The notes: generated by a model from the sequence alone, not told the origin. A stretch of 64,000 nucleotides of DNA from Streptomyces caniscabiei (GCF_014930365.1 NZ_JABXWI010000002.1:248001-312000), one strand, 5' to 3'; positions 1 to 8,617 are shown, numbered from the stretch's first letter. Numbers and translations: made by a program.

Positions 1-88
1 AGTCGTAGCGCCGTAGCTTCGACTGTTGGTGGTCGACTGCGGGTGGTTCGTGGTTGATCGCGCCCACGCGGCGGAGCCGCACATCGAC

Positions 89-122
89 GCTAACCCGCGC
101 CCCTGACGGGGCGCGGGTTAGC
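89..122. terminator. Perfect 15-bp hairpin, likely terminator of an upstream gene
   Basis: Two perfect 15-base arms (89-103 and 108-122) flank the 4-base loop TGAC. There is no T-tract, as is usual for Streptomyces hairpin terminators. It lies just upstream of the PemK-like gene, so it probably ends transcription from a gene left of the window. Its CGCGCCCCTGACGGGGCGCG core resembles the dispersed palindromic repeat found elsewhere in the window. Confidence 0.6.
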
Positions 123-131
123 GTGTGGCCT

Positions 132-578
132 GTGACTTCCTTTGCCGAGCAGGATGTGCCGGGGCGCTACGGGCCCACCGCGACCACCGAGGCCGAGCCG
201 CGTGAGGTGGGGCGGGTGCGGACCGAGTACTCGCCCGCGTACGACGGGGACCCGGATCCCGGGGAGATCGTCTGGACGTGGGTGCCGTACGAGGAGAACG
301 ACGGGCGGGGGAAGGATCGGCCCGTGCTCGTCGTGGCCCGGGAGGCTCGAGGGACCTTCCTCGCCGTGCAGTTGTCCAGCAAGCGGCACGACGGCGACCG
401 GGAGTGGGTGCCGATCGGCAGCGGGCCGTGGGACCGGTCGGGGCGGGACTCGTGGGTGGATGTGGATCGAGTCCTGCGGCTGCACGAGGCAGGGATGCGG
501 CGGGAGGCCTGCGCGTTGGACCGGATGCGGTTCAACTCCGTGGTGCACCGGCTGCGGGAACGGTACGGGTGGCGTTAG
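132..578 (+). CDS. PemK/MazF-like (type II toxin fold) protein
   Basis: About 148 aa. The central segment GEIVWTWVPYEEN followed by KDRPVLVVARE matches the N-terminal PemK/MazF pattern (G-[DE]-[IV]-[VW]..., then RPVLVV), the SH3-like fold of MazF-type ribonucleases. I chose GTG at 132 because the longer reading frame from 54 runs through the hairpin at 89-122 and its N-terminus is low-complexity. No antitoxin-like small gene is visible next to it. It converges on a PARG-type gene with only about 60 bases between. It may be a solitary Streptomyces PemK-fold protein rather than an active toxin. Fold assignment is reasonably secure; toxicity is not shown. Confidence 0.7.
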   Translation: MTSFAEQDVPGRYGPTATTEAEPREVGRVRTEYSPAYDGDPDPGEIVWTWVPYEENDGRGKDRPVLVVAREARGTFLAVQLSSKRHDGDREWVPIGSGPWDRSGRDSWVDVDRVLRLHEAGMRREACALDRMRFNSVVHRLRERYGWR

Positions 579-611
579 GACCCTAGGGCCGTGCGTCGGC
601 TGCGGGTCGGT

Positions 612-653
612 GCGGGCTGGTCGCGCGGTTCCCCGCGCCCCTAGAGCGGCGCG
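612..653. repeat. Short copy of dispersed palindromic element (R1)
   Basis: Contains GCGCGGTTCCCCGCGCCCCT, one base different from the core GCGCAGTTCCCCGCGCCCCT seen at 6.2, 8.5, 31.3, 37.9, 46.5 and 59.7 kb. It sits between the convergent 3' ends of the PemK-like and PARG genes and overlaps the PARG stop codon. Confidence 0.6.
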
Positions 654-1477
654 TTTGCTGCGAACTCTCGTTCGAAGGCGCTCCGGACCGCCGCGCCCTT
701 CGTGCGGTCCAGGACCCCGAACACCACGTGCGCGAAGTGGCCCGCGAACCGGCCGCCGTCCGTGAGCAGGGTACGGAAGGCCGTCGCCACCTGCGCCGGG
801 TCGTTGCCGAAGACGCCGCAGCCCCAGGCGCCGAGGACCAGCCGCCGGTAGCCGTGGGCCGCGGCCGTCTCCAGGACGCGTTCCGCGCGTACGGCGAGGG
901 CGCGCGGGAGTTCCGGCGCGCGCTCCGGTGCCGTGCGGCGGACGACCGACGCGTTCGGGGCGGCCGAGGTCAGGAAGCCGGCCGTGTACGGGCTGTCCAG
1001 GAGGGTGCCACGGTCGTCCCGGAAGACGGGGACGGCCGGTGAGTGGATGACACGGTCCGTGTAGAACGGATCGCGGTGGGTGCGGTGGTGGTCGTAGAAG
1101 GCGCGGGCCTCGCGGACGCAGGTGTAGAGGGCGGAGGCCCGGCAGAGGGCTTCCTCCTGGGCCTGGGCGCCGTTGAGGTAGCCGCCGCCCGGGTTGCGGG
1201 CGGAGGAGAAGTTGAGGACGGCCACGGGGGTGGGGTCGGCGGCGGTCAGACGGCGGGCGGCTTCCAGGCTGCTCTCGCCGGTGACCTCGACGGTGGACGG
1301 GACCGGGTCGCCGGCCGGTGGGAACGGCACGGATGCCGGCCCGTACAGGCGGGTGCCGGCCCGTGCGGCCTCGATTGCGGCCGCGAGGGAGACCTCGTGG
1401 CCTGCCGGGGCCCGATAGCCGCCCGCCGCCACGATCTGCTCGGTCTCGTGTGCGATTCCCCGCAGGCGGGCGCTCAT
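641..1477 (-). CDS. Microbial-type poly(ADP-ribose) glycohydrolase (TIGR02452 family)
   Basis: 278 aa from ATG at 1477. The bacterial PARG signature GGG-X7-QEE is intact: GGG at residues 97-99 and QEE at 107-109, with the second Glu expected to be catalytic. The preceding VLNFSSARNPGGG and the later VLGAWGCGVFGNDP segments fit the macrodomain ADP-ribose pocket. The expected reaction is cleavage of ribose-ribose bonds in poly(ADP-ribose) or removal of related ADP-ribose adducts, in the cytoplasm. Length and motif order match the TIGR02452/PARG_cat family. The frame runs on upstream to 1732, but the conserved N-terminus starts at MSARLRG. It is convergent with the PemK-like gene and divergent from egtA. 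Confidence 0.85.
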   Translation of the reverse strand: MSARLRGIAHETEQIVAAGGYRAPAGHEVSLAAAIEAARAGTRLYGPASVPFPPAGDPVPSTVEVTGESSLEAARRLTAADPTPVAVLNFSSARNPGGGYLNGAQAQEEALCRASALYTCVREARAFYDHHRTHRDPFYTDRVIHSPAVPVFRDDRGTLLDSPYTAGFLTSAAPNASVVRRTAPERAPELPRALAVRAERVLETAAAHGYRRLVLGAWGCGVFGNDPAQVATAFRTLLTDGGRFAGHFAHVVFGVLDRTKGAAVRSAFEREFAANAPL

Positions 1478-1786
1478 CGCGTCCCCGCCCCGTCTCGCGC
1501 GAGCGCTGCCCGCGTGTACTCCCCCGTCGTGCTCATGGACGCATCCTGGGCGATCCTGGTGAGTGACCGCAACGGAGTTTCCTCGCGTGAATGACCCGCC
1601 ACGGGTACGGGAAGAGGTGCCAGGAGTTCCGGAACCGAAGATCCCCGATCCGCATTGCCACGATGTGCCCCCTTGTGCGGAAGCGGCGCGAGGGTTTTGG
1701 GTGGGACGAGCGCGCCGCCGGTCCGGCCCCACCGGGCGGGGACCGACGGCTTGGTTGACGAGATGGCATCTCAGGAGGATCCCGAC
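1478..1786. other. Divergent intergenic region between PARG gene and egtA
   Basis: 309 bases that must hold the promoters of the leftward PARG gene and the rightward egtABCD operon. The only clear signal is the egtA ribosome-binding site CAGGAGG at 1772-1778. I could not fix convincing -35/-10 boxes or an operator by eye. Confidence 0.5.
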
Positions 1787-3061
1787 ATGTCAGATTCGAC
1801 GAGTGGCTGTACGGAGCACCGCTCCCGGGTCACCGAGGCGGAGGTGGAGGCCCTGGTACGGGGCATCTGCTTCAAGACCGGTCCGCCCCGCACCCTCGGT
1901 GTCGAGCTGGAATGGCACGTCCACGAGCTGCGTGACTCGCGGCTCCCGGCAACACCCGCACGACTCGAAGCGGCCTACGCCGCACTGCGGACCCTGACCC
2001 TGAACTCGGCTCTGACCGTCGAACCCGGCGGCCAGCTGGAGCTCAGCTCGGCACCGGCCGGCTCCCTGATGGAGTGCGTCGGGTCCGTCTCGGCCGACCT
2101 CACCGCCGTACGCGCGACGCTGCGCGAGGCGGGTCTCGGCATCAGCGGCCACGGCCACGAACCCTGGAACCCCCCGACCCGCTACCTCCACGAGCCCCGC
2201 TACGACGCGATGGAGATCTATCTCGACCGCTTCGGGCCCGAGGGGCGCGCCATGATGTGCTCCTCCGCCTCGGTGCAGGTGTGTCTCGACGCCGGATACG
2301 AGGAGCCCGGCCCCCTCGGGCACCGGCGGCGCTGGTGGCTGTCGCACCAGCTCGGCGCCGTGCTGGTGGCGGCGTTCGCGCACTCCCCGCTGGCGCGCGG
2401 CGAGGTCACCGGCTGGCGTTCGACCCGGCAGGCGCTGTGGGCCGCCATGGACCCCGGCCGGACGGACGCGCCCTCGCTCGACGGCGACCCGCGCGCGGCG
2501 TGGGCCCGGCTGGTGCTGGACGCGCCCGTGATGTGCGTACGGGCCGACGAGGGCCCCTGGGGTGTGCCCGGAGCGATGACGTTCCGGGAGTGGACGCGGT
2601 CCGACACCCCGCCGAGCCGTGCCGACCTCGACTACCACATGACGACGCTGTTCCCGCCGGTGCGCCCGCGCGGCCATCTGGAGTTCCGCATGATCGACGC
2701 GCAGCCGGGCGAGGACGGGTGGATCGTGCCGCTCGCCGTGACGGCGGCGCTGTTCGAGGACCCCCAGGCCGCCGAGACCGCGTACCGGACCGTCAAGCCC
2801 CTCGCGGAGCGGGCCGGTTCGCGACCGGCACCGCGCAATCCGCTGTGGGAGGCGGCGACCCGGGACGGGCTGACCGATCCCGAACTGCGGGAGGCGGCGG
2901 TCGTCTGCTTCGCCGCGGCGGCCGAGGCACTGCCCCGGCTCGGGGCGAGCCCCGAGGTGCTGGACGCGGTCGTGGCGTACACCGACCGCTATGTGGCCCG
3001 GGGCCGCTGCCCCGCCGACGATCTGCTCGACCTGTTCCACGGGAAGGACATCCCCGCATGA
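1787..3061 (+). CDS. egtA: Ergothioneine biosynthesis glutamate-cysteine ligase EgtA
   Basis: 424 aa. ATG at 1787 follows a strong Shine-Dalgarno (CAGGAGG, 1772-1778). Forms gamma-glutamyl-cysteine from glutamate, cysteine and ATP; this is the sulfur donor that EgtB joins to hercynine. The glutamate-cysteine ligase signature appears as LGVELEWHVHEL near residue 40 and EPGGQLELSS near residue 80, containing the metal- and glutamate-binding acidic residues. It is the first gene of egtABCD; its TGA overlaps the egtB ATG (ATGA). The neighbourhood makes EgtA rather than general GshA nearly certain. Confidence 0.95.
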   Translation: MSDSTSGCTEHRSRVTEAEVEALVRGICFKTGPPRTLGVELEWHVHELRDSRLPATPARLEAAYAALRTLTLNSALTVEPGGQLELSSAPAGSLMECVGSVSADLTAVRATLREAGLGISGHGHEPWNPPTRYLHEPRYDAMEIYLDRFGPEGRAMMCSSASVQVCLDAGYEEPGPLGHRRRWWLSHQLGAVLVAAFAHSPLARGEVTGWRSTRQALWAAMDPGRTDAPSLDGDPRAAWARLVLDAPVMCVRADEGPWGVPGAMTFREWTRSDTPPSRADLDYHMTTLFPPVRPRGHLEFRMIDAQPGEDGWIVPLAVTAALFEDPQAAETAYRTVKPLAERAGSRPAPRNPLWEAATRDGLTDPELREAAVVCFAAAAEALPRLGASPEVLDAVVAYTDRYVARGRCPADDLLDLFHGKDIPA

Positions 3062-4404
3062 CCGCACCCGAGACGCCGGCCCCGACGGCCGACGCCGACC
3101 CCGACATACTCCGGGAGCGCGCGCTGGCGGCGCTGACCACGGCCCGGGCCCGCACCGCGCTCCTGACCACCGCCGTCGACGAACCCGATCTCACCGCGCA
3201 GCACTCGCCGCTGATGTCGCCCCTGGTGTGGGACCTCGCCCACATCGGCAACCAGGAGGAGCTGTGGCTGCTGCGGAACGTCGCCGGGCGGGAGGCGATG
3301 CGGCCCGAGATCGACGGGCTGTACGACGCCTTCGAGCATCCGCGCGCCGAGCGGCCCTCGCTGCCGCTGCTGCCGCCCGAGGAGGCCCGCCGGTATCTGG
3401 CGGAGGTGCGCGGCCGGGCACTGGACGTGCTGGAGAGCACCGACTTCCACGGCACCCGGCTCACCGACGCGGGCTTCGCCTTCGGCATGATCGCCCAGCA
3501 CGAGCAGCAGCACGACGAGACGATGTTGATCACCCATCAGCTCCGCAAGGGGCCCGCCGTGCTGTCGGCGCCGGACCCCGAGCCGGTCCCGCTGTACACG
3601 GGGCCGTCCGAAGTCCTCGTGCCCGGCGGGGAGTTCGTGATGGGCACCTCGACCGAGCCCTGGGCGCTGGACAACGAGCGGCCGGCGCACCGGCGGATCG
3701 TCCCGGCGTTCCACATCGACACCACTCCGGTGACGAACGGCGCGTACCAGGCGTTCATCGAGGACGGCGGCTACGACGACGAGCGCTGGTGGACGACCGA
3801 GGGCTGGGACCACATCCGTGCGCACGGCATCCACGCGCCGCTGTTCTGGCGGCGCGACGGCCGCCAGTGGCTGCGACGGCGCTTCGGGGTCACCGAGGTG
3901 GTACCGGCCGACGAACCGGTGCTGCACGTGTGCTGGTACGAGGCCGACGCGTACGCCCGCTGGGCGGGCCGGCGGCTGCCCACGGAGGCCGAGTGGGAGA
4001 AGGCCGCCCGGCACGACCCGGTCACCGGCCGCTCCGCCCGCTACCCGTGGGGCGACGCCGATCCGGAGCCCGAGCACGCCAACCTGGGGCAGCGGCATCT
4101 GCGCCCGGCACCGGCCGGCAGCTATCCGGCGGGTGAATCACCGCTGGGCGTACGGCAGTTGATCGGCGACGTGTGGGAGTGGACGTCCAGCGACTTCCTG
4201 CCCTACCCGGGGTTCAAGGCGTTCCCTTACAAGGAGTACTCGGAGGTGTTCTTCGGCCCCGAGCACAAGGTGCTGCGCGGTGGCGCGTTCGCCGTGGACC
4301 CGGTGGCGTGCCGGGGGACGTTCCGCAACTGGGACTATCCGATCCGGCGGCAGATCTTCAGCGGCTTCCGCACCGCCCGGGATGCCTCCCCGGAGGTCCG
4401 CTGA
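3058..4404 (+). CDS. egtB: Hercynylcysteine sulfoxide synthase EgtB
   Basis: 448 aa. Non-heme iron enzyme that couples hercynine, gamma-glutamyl-cysteine and O2 to the sulfoxide intermediate. The N-terminal DinB-like domain supplies the three-His iron triad: H62 (DLAHIGN) and H148/H152 (AQHEQQHDE). The C-terminal FGE-sulfatase/C-type-lectin domain is recognisable from PGGEFVMGTS, RLPTEAEWEKAAR and VWEWTSS to the terminal FSGFRTARD. It starts inside the egtA stop (ATGA) and ends in a one-base overlap with egtC, so translation is coupled throughout the operon. Length is typical. Confidence 0.96.
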   Translation: MTAPETPAPTADADPDILRERALAALTTARARTALLTTAVDEPDLTAQHSPLMSPLVWDLAHIGNQEELWLLRNVAGREAMRPEIDGLYDAFEHPRAERPSLPLLPPEEARRYLAEVRGRALDVLESTDFHGTRLTDAGFAFGMIAQHEQQHDETMLITHQLRKGPAVLSAPDPEPVPLYTGPSEVLVPGGEFVMGTSTEPWALDNERPAHRRIVPAFHIDTTPVTNGAYQAFIEDGGYDDERWWTTEGWDHIRAHGIHAPLFWRRDGRQWLRRRFGVTEVVPADEPVLHVCWYEADAYARWAGRRLPTEAEWEKAARHDPVTGRSARYPWGDADPEPEHANLGQRHLRPAPAGSYPAGESPLGVRQLIGDVWEWTSSDFLPYPGFKAFPYKEYSEVFFGPEHKVLRGGAFAVDPVACRGTFRNWDYPIRRQIFSGFRTARDASPEVR

Positions 4405-5213
4405 TGTGTCGTCATCTCGCTTATCTCGGGCCGGAGTCGGCGCTGGGCCGGGTCCTGGTGGATCCGCCGCACAGCCTGTTCCGGCAGTCGTGGGCGCCCC
4501 GGCGGCAGCGGCACGGGACGGTCAACGCCGACGGTTTCGGAGTCGGTTGGTACGCCGAGGGCGACCCGGTGCCGGGGCGCTACCGCAGGTCCGGGCCCAT
4601 CTGGGGGGACCTGTCCTTCACCGACCTGGCCCGGGTGGTCCGCTCCGGGGCACTGCTGGCCGCCGTACGGGACGCCACGGTGCCGGGGGCGGACAACGAG
4701 GCCGCCGCGGCGCCGTACGCCGCCGGGCCCTGGCTGTTCAGCCACAACGGGGCGGTCACCGGCTGGCCCCGGTCGCTCGCGCACCTCGCGGACGGTCTGC
4801 CCGCCGCTGAGCTGCTGTCGATGGAGGCCCGCAACGACTCCGCGCTGGTGTGGGCGCTGGTCCTGAACCGGCTGCGCGCGGGCGACGCGGAGGGCCAGGC
4901 GCTCGCCGACACCGTCCTCGACGTGGCGCGGGCGGCGCCCGGCTCACGGCTCAATCTGCTGCTGACCAACGGGGAGGCGATCGCCGCGACGGCCTGGGGC
5001 GACACGCTGTGGTACCTCGCCGAACCCGGCCGCAGCACGGTCGTGGCCTCCGAGCCGTACGACGACGATCCGCACTGGGTGGAGGTCCCGGACCGCACGC
5101 TGCTGGCGGCGAGCCGTACGGACGTCCTGCTCACCCCGCTCAAGGAGTTGGAGGAGCCCATCCGCCCGCACGACGAGTCCGCCTCCGCACCGTCGAAGGA
5201 GCCTTCCGCGTGA
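4404..5213 (+). CDS. egtC: Gamma-glutamyl-hercynylcysteine sulfoxide hydrolase EgtC
   Basis: 269 aa. Class II glutamine-amidotransferase fold; removes the gamma-glutamyl group from the EgtB product. The catalytic N-terminal cysteine is Cys2 (MCRHLAYLG), exposed after Met removal. NADGFGVGWY, AAVRDAT and FSHNGAV are the usual class II glutaminase pocket motifs. ATG at 4404 overlaps the egtB TGA by one base. No ammonia-accepting synthase domain is attached, consistent with EgtC rather than a glutamine-dependent synthetase. Confidence 0.95.
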   Translation: MCRHLAYLGPESALGRVLVDPPHSLFRQSWAPRRQRHGTVNADGFGVGWYAEGDPVPGRYRRSGPIWGDLSFTDLARVVRSGALLAAVRDATVPGADNEAAAAPYAAGPWLFSHNGAVTGWPRSLAHLADGLPAAELLSMEARNDSALVWALVLNRLRAGDAEGQALADTVLDVARAAPGSRLNLLLTNGEAIAATAWGDTLWYLAEPGRSTVVASEPYDDDPHWVEVPDRTLLAASRTDVLLTPLKELEEPIRPHDESASAPSKEPSA

Positions 5214-6172
5214 GCCCGTTCCTTCTCACCCGCACCCTGCCCGAGGACGCCACCGACGCTGCCCTGCGCGCCGATGTCCTGGAGGGCCTGACCCGCACCC
5301 CGAAGACGCTGCCGCCGAAGTGGTTCTACGACGCGCGCGGCAGTGAACTCTTCGAGAAGATCACCGAGTTGCCCGAGTACTACCCGACCCGTGCCGAGCG
5401 GGAGATCCTCGTCGGCCGGGCCGGCGAGATCGCCGCGGCGAGCGGTGCGCGCACCCTGGTCGAGCTGGGGTCCGGCTCCTCCGACAAGACCCGGCACCTG
5501 CTGGACGCGATGCCGGGCCTGCACACCTATGTGCCGGTGGACGTGAGCGAGAGCGCGCTGCGGCAGGCGGGCGAGGCGCTGGTCGCCGAGCGGCCGGGGC
5601 TGAACGTGCACGCGCTGATCGCCGACTTCACCGCCGGGCTGGAACTGCCCGAGACGCCGGGGCCGCGGCTGGTGGCGTTCCTGGGCGGCACGATCGGCAA
5701 TCTGGTGCCGGCGGAGCGCGCCGCGTTCCTGACCGCCGTACGGGCCCTGCTGGCGCCGGGGGACGCGCTGCTGCTGGGCACGGACCTGGTCAAGGACGAG
5801 GGCGTGCTGGTCGCGGCGTACGACGACGCGGCCGGGGTGACGGCCGAGTTCAACAAGAACGTGCTCGCCGTGGTCGACCGGGAGCTGGGGGCGGACTTCG
5901 ATACCGACGCGTTCGACCATGTCGCCCTCTGGAACGCGGAGTGCGAGTGGATCGAGATGCGGCTGCGGTCCCGTACGGCGCAGACCGTGAAGATCCCGGC
6001 GCTCGACCTCGCGGTCGATTTCGAGGCCGGGGAGGAACTTCGGACCGAGGTGTCCGCGAAGTTCAGGAGGGAGGGGGTGCGGGCCGAACTGGGTTCTGTG
6101 GGGCTGGAGTTGACTCACTGGTGGACGGACGAGCAGGGGCGGTTCGCGCTGTCGTTGAGCGGGGTGGGGTAG
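5210..6172 (+). CDS. egtD: L-histidine N(alpha)-methyltransferase EgtD
   Basis: 320 aa. Trimethylates histidine to hercynine with three S-adenosylmethionines, the first chemical step of ergothioneine synthesis. LVELGSGSSDKTRHLLDAM near residue 84 is the SAM-binding glycine loop, and FLGGTIGNL near residue 160 is a hallmark of the EgtD/DUF2260 family. GTG at 5210 overlaps the egtC stop (GTGA). No egtE-like beta-lyase gene follows; in actinomycetes with this arrangement the final C-S cleavage is supplied elsewhere. Palindromic element R2 follows and probably ends the transcript. Confidence 0.96.
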   Translation: MSPFLLTRTLPEDATDAALRADVLEGLTRTPKTLPPKWFYDARGSELFEKITELPEYYPTRAEREILVGRAGEIAAASGARTLVELGSGSSDKTRHLLDAMPGLHTYVPVDVSESALRQAGEALVAERPGLNVHALIADFTAGLELPETPGPRLVAFLGGTIGNLVPAERAAFLTAVRALLAPGDALLLGTDLVKDEGVLVAAYDDAAGVTAEFNKNVLAVVDRELGADFDTDAFDHVALWNAECEWIEMRLRSRTAQTVKIPALDLAVDFEAGEELRTEVSAKFRREGVRAELGSVGLELTHWWTDEQGRFALSLSGVG

Positions 6173-6210
6173 GGGGCCGTGTCGTGGGGTGCGTCGTCGG
6201 GTGCGGGTGA

Positions 6211-6331
6211 GTGGGGCTTCTCGCGCAGTTCCCCGCGCCCCTAAGGGCCTACGGCCCTTTCGGGCCGAAAAAGCACGGGGCGCAGCCCCTGCTTTTTCAG
6301 GGGCGCGGGGAACTACGCGACCAGCCCCCAC
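6211..6331. repeat. Long copy of dispersed palindromic element (R2), putative egt operon terminator
   Basis: A nested inverted repeat of about 120 bases: outer arm GCGCAGTTCCCCGCGCCCCT pairs with AGGGGCGCGGGGAACTACGC, enclosing two inner hairpins. It lies 39 bases after the egtD stop. Homologous to copies at 8.5, 37.9 and 59.7 kb. Termination is inferred from position and structure. Confidence 0.75.
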
Positions 6332-6461
6332 CGGACCCGCACCCGGCGACGAAACAGGCACCCCCCACCCCGCCCCCTCGCGAACCGGCGGAGCCTGAGG
6401 CACCGTGGAGTGATGTGTGGCCCATCGGCCACCGGTGGAGCACGCGACAAGGAGAACCCGC

Positions 6462-6680
6462 ATGACCGACCACGTGTACCGGGTCACCGAGATCGTCGGC
6501 AGTTCGGCCGAGAGCGTCGACCACGCCATCCGCAACGGCGTCACCCGCGCCGCCCAGACCCTGCGCAACCTCGACTGGTTCGAGGTGACGCAGGTCCGGG
6601 GGCACATCGAGGACGGCCAGATCGCGCACTATCAGGTCGGCCTCAAGGTCGGTTTCCGGCTGGACGACGAGACCGGCTGA
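6462..6680 (+). CDS. Dodecin family flavin-storage protein
   Basis: 72 aa from ATG 6462, preceded by AAGGAG at 6449-6454. Dodecins assemble into hollow dodecamers that bind flavins or related cofactors between subunits and buffer free flavin. The length, the N-terminal VYRVTEIVGSS strand, the DHAIRNGVTRAAQTLRNL helix, the central WFEVTQVRGHI and the closing YQVGLKVGFRLD match the dodecin fold; the Trp of DWFEV is the flavin-stacking residue in known dodecins. Monocistronic; converges on the HAD phosphatase gene with a 20-base gap. Confidence 0.93.
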   Translation: MTDHVYRVTEIVGSSAESVDHAIRNGVTRAAQTLRNLDWFEVTQVRGHIEDGQIAHYQVGLKVGFRLDDETG

Positions 6681-6700
6681 CCGCGCGGTCCCGGCGGCGC

Positions 6701-7189
6701 TCAGGTCCGCCCCTCCCGCTCCTGTGCCACCTTCAGCGCGGCGGAGGCGGCGGCCCAGCGCGCCCGCACGACCGTGAAGCCCGCCCGTTCCGCGTCCTCG
6801 CAGACGAGTTCGTCGTCGTCCACGAGGACGCGGATCTCGCGGGTCCGGGCCAGGTCGCGGAGGATCTCCAGCTTGGTGCGGCGGGCGGGCCTGCGGTCGT
6901 TGTTCCGGCGCATCCAGATCCGCCCCTCCGGCAGGCCCTGCGCGGCGAGCCAGTCGACGGTGTCGCGGCGGCAGCGCTCGGGGCGCCCGGTCAGATACAC
7001 GACCTCGCACTCCTCGGCGCTCTCCCGCGCGAGCGCCACGCCCTCGGCCAGCGGCGGGTCCTGCGGCGCGGCGGCGAAGAACGCGTCCCAGTCGCGCGGG
7101 CTGCGCTCCAGGAACCGCTGCCGGTGCGCGGTGTCGGCGAGGGTGTTGTCCAGGTCGAAAACGGCGAGGGGCCGGTCGTTGTCGGTCAC
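6701..7189 (-). CDS. HAD-superfamily phosphatase (polynucleotide kinase 3'-phosphatase-like)
   Basis: 162 aa. Haloacid dehalogenase phosphatase fold: motif I DLDNTLAD with nucleophile D12 and acid D14, motif II T in VVYLTGRPE, motif III lysine in RRTKLEIL, motif IV DDDE near residue 120. The small size and the LTGRPE...RNNDRRP...K pattern match the stand-alone C-terminal phosphatase domain of T4-type polynucleotide kinase, often annotated phosphatase domain-containing protein. Substrate is unknown: nucleic-acid 3'-phosphate or a small phosphoester. Monocistronic on the minus strand. Confidence 0.8.
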   Translation of the reverse strand: MTDNDRPLAVFDLDNTLADTAHRQRFLERSPRDWDAFFAAAPQDPPLAEGVALARESAEECEVVYLTGRPERCRRDTVDWLAAQGLPEGRIWMRRNNDRRPARRTKLEILRDLARTREIRVLVDDDELVCEDAERAGFTVVRARWAAASAALKVAQEREGRT

Positions 7190-7265
7190 GGCACCAGCCT
7201 AGGCAGCCGCTGACTCGTGTCGTCCCTTGTCGCTTCACACAACAACCACGAACCCCGCCGGTAGC

Positions 7266-7277
7266 TTGAGGTTTCAA
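7266..7277. promoter_or_regulatory. Small inverted repeat in FAD oxidoreductase upstream region
   Basis: TTGA-GGTT-TCAA sits 48 bases before the oxidoreductase start within AT-richer sequence (TAGCTTGAGGTTTCAAACGT). It could be a regulator half-site pair. Short enough to be chance, so low confidence. Confidence 0.25.
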
Positions 7278-7324
7278 ACGTTAGGGTCGTCATCTCTCCC
7301 CCCACCCAGCACAGGAGAATCGGC

Positions 7325-8422
7325 GTGCCTGACGGCGAAGTGATCGTGATCGGCGGCGGATACGGCGGCATCCGCCTCGCCAAGCAGCTGGACGAGACAG
7401 CACGGGTCACCCTCGTGGACCGCAAGGAGGTCTTCTTCCACCGCATCGCCGCGCTGCGCGCGGGCGTGCGCGAGCCATGGACGACCACCCCCTTCATCCC
7501 CTACGACCGACTGCTGCGCCACGGCCGTGTGGTCGTCGGCAAGGCGGTCGACATCGACACCCGCGAACGGCAGGTGCACCTCGCCACGGGCGAACGACTG
7601 CCGTACGACGTGGTGGTGATCGCGACCGGCGCGGACTATCCCGAGCCGGCGCGCTTCCTCGGCACCACCTCCGAGGAGGCGGGCAAGACCTTCGCCGCGC
7701 ACCAGGAGAGCGTGGCCGCGGCCGAGCACGTCCTGATCGTCGGCGGCGGACCCGGCGGCGTGGAACTCGCCGCCGAGATCCGGCTGGCCCGCCCGGACGC
7801 GCGGGTCACCCTCGCGCACGCGGGCTCGGAACTGCTCAGCTCCACCGGCAGCAAGTGGGCCGGGCGGCGGGCCCTGGCCTGGCTGGAGTCGCACGACGTG
7901 GACGTGCGACTCGACTCGTTCGTCTCCCAGGGACCCGACTTCGGCACCTACCGGGACGGCCGGGGCGGCATCATCGAGGCGGACCTGTCCTTCTGGGCCA
8001 ACGGCACCACGCCGAACACGCTCTGGCTGCGGCTGGCCGGGCACGGGGCGTGGCTGAACGAGGGCGGACAGGTCAAGGTCGACCGGATGCTGCGGGTCGA
8101 CGGGCGGCTCGACGTGTTCGCGGTCGGCGACGTCAACGACGTGAGCGAGCTGAAGGTCTCCCCCGTCGCGTTCGCCCAGGCGGACATCGCCGCCCACAAC
8201 ATCCGCACGTACCTGGCCAATTCGGGCCGGCACCGCAAGGAACCGCGCGTGTACCGGCCGATCCGGCGGACCCCGCTGATCATCCCTCTCGGCTCGGCCG
8301 ACGGGATCACGCTGGTGCCGATGCCGGGTGGGGAGACGGCCGTGCTGGGGAGTCGTACGTCGACACTGGCGAAGGCGAAGACCCTGATGACGCCGTATGT
8401 ACGGAGGCAGTTGGGCTACTGA
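7325..8422 (+). CDS. NAD(P)/FAD-dependent pyridine nucleotide-disulfide oxidoreductase (NDH-2/AIF-like)
   Basis: 365 aa from GTG 7325, preceded by AGGAGA. Two Rossmann motifs are intact: VIVIGGGYGG at residues 6-15 binds FAD, and VLIVGGGPGG near residue 137 binds NAD(P)H. IATGADY and FAVGDVNDV close the FAD site. No CxxC redox pair is seen, which points to a quinone or small-molecule reductase (type II NADH dehydrogenase or FSP1/AIFM2-like) rather than a disulfide reductase. Converges on the marR gene across palindromic element R3. Electron acceptor unknown. Confidence 0.85.
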   Translation: MPDGEVIVIGGGYGGIRLAKQLDETARVTLVDRKEVFFHRIAALRAGVREPWTTTPFIPYDRLLRHGRVVVGKAVDIDTRERQVHLATGERLPYDVVVIATGADYPEPARFLGTTSEEAGKTFAAHQESVAAAEHVLIVGGGPGGVELAAEIRLARPDARVTLAHAGSELLSSTGSKWAGRRALAWLESHDVDVRLDSFVSQGPDFGTYRDGRGGIIEADLSFWANGTTPNTLWLRLAGHGAWLNEGGQVKVDRMLRVDGRLDVFAVGDVNDVSELKVSPVAFAQADIAAHNIRTYLANSGRHRKEPRVYRPIRRTPLIIPLGSADGITLVPMPGGETAVLGSRTSTLAKAKTLMTPYVRRQLGY

Positions 8423-8452
8423 GGGGGCGGAGCGTTGTCGGGTGCGGGTGGA

Positions 8453-8571
8453 TGGGGGCTTCTCGCGCAGTTCCCCGCGCCCCTGAAAGGCCTCCGGCCT
8501 TCGGGCCGAAAAGCACGGGGCGCAGCCCCGTGCTTTTCAGGGGCGCGGGGAACTGCGCGACCAGCCCCCAC
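8453..8571. repeat. Long copy of dispersed palindromic element (R3)
   Basis: Perfect 20-base outer arms GCGCAGTTCCCCGCGCCCCT and AGGGGCGCGGGGAACTGCGC enclose inner hairpins, including AAAAGCACGGGGC / GCCCCGTGCTTTT. It lies between the convergent 3' ends of the FAD oxidoreductase and marR genes, so it could terminate from both sides. Confidence 0.8.
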
Positions 8572-8617
8572 CGGACCCCCACCGGACCCGCACCCGACAA
8601 CGCACCCGAGCCGGCCC

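Noticed and set aside
54..131. Upstream extension of the PemK-like gene
   Set aside because: Runs through a perfect hairpin and adds non-conserved, arginine-rich residues; GTG 132 is a better start.
1655..1786. N-terminal extension of egtA
   Set aside because: A strong ribosome-binding site precedes ATG 1787 and the extension has no family similarity.
7266..7277. Operator before the FAD oxidoreductase
   Set aside because: Four-base arms are expected by chance at this frequency; reported only with low confidence.
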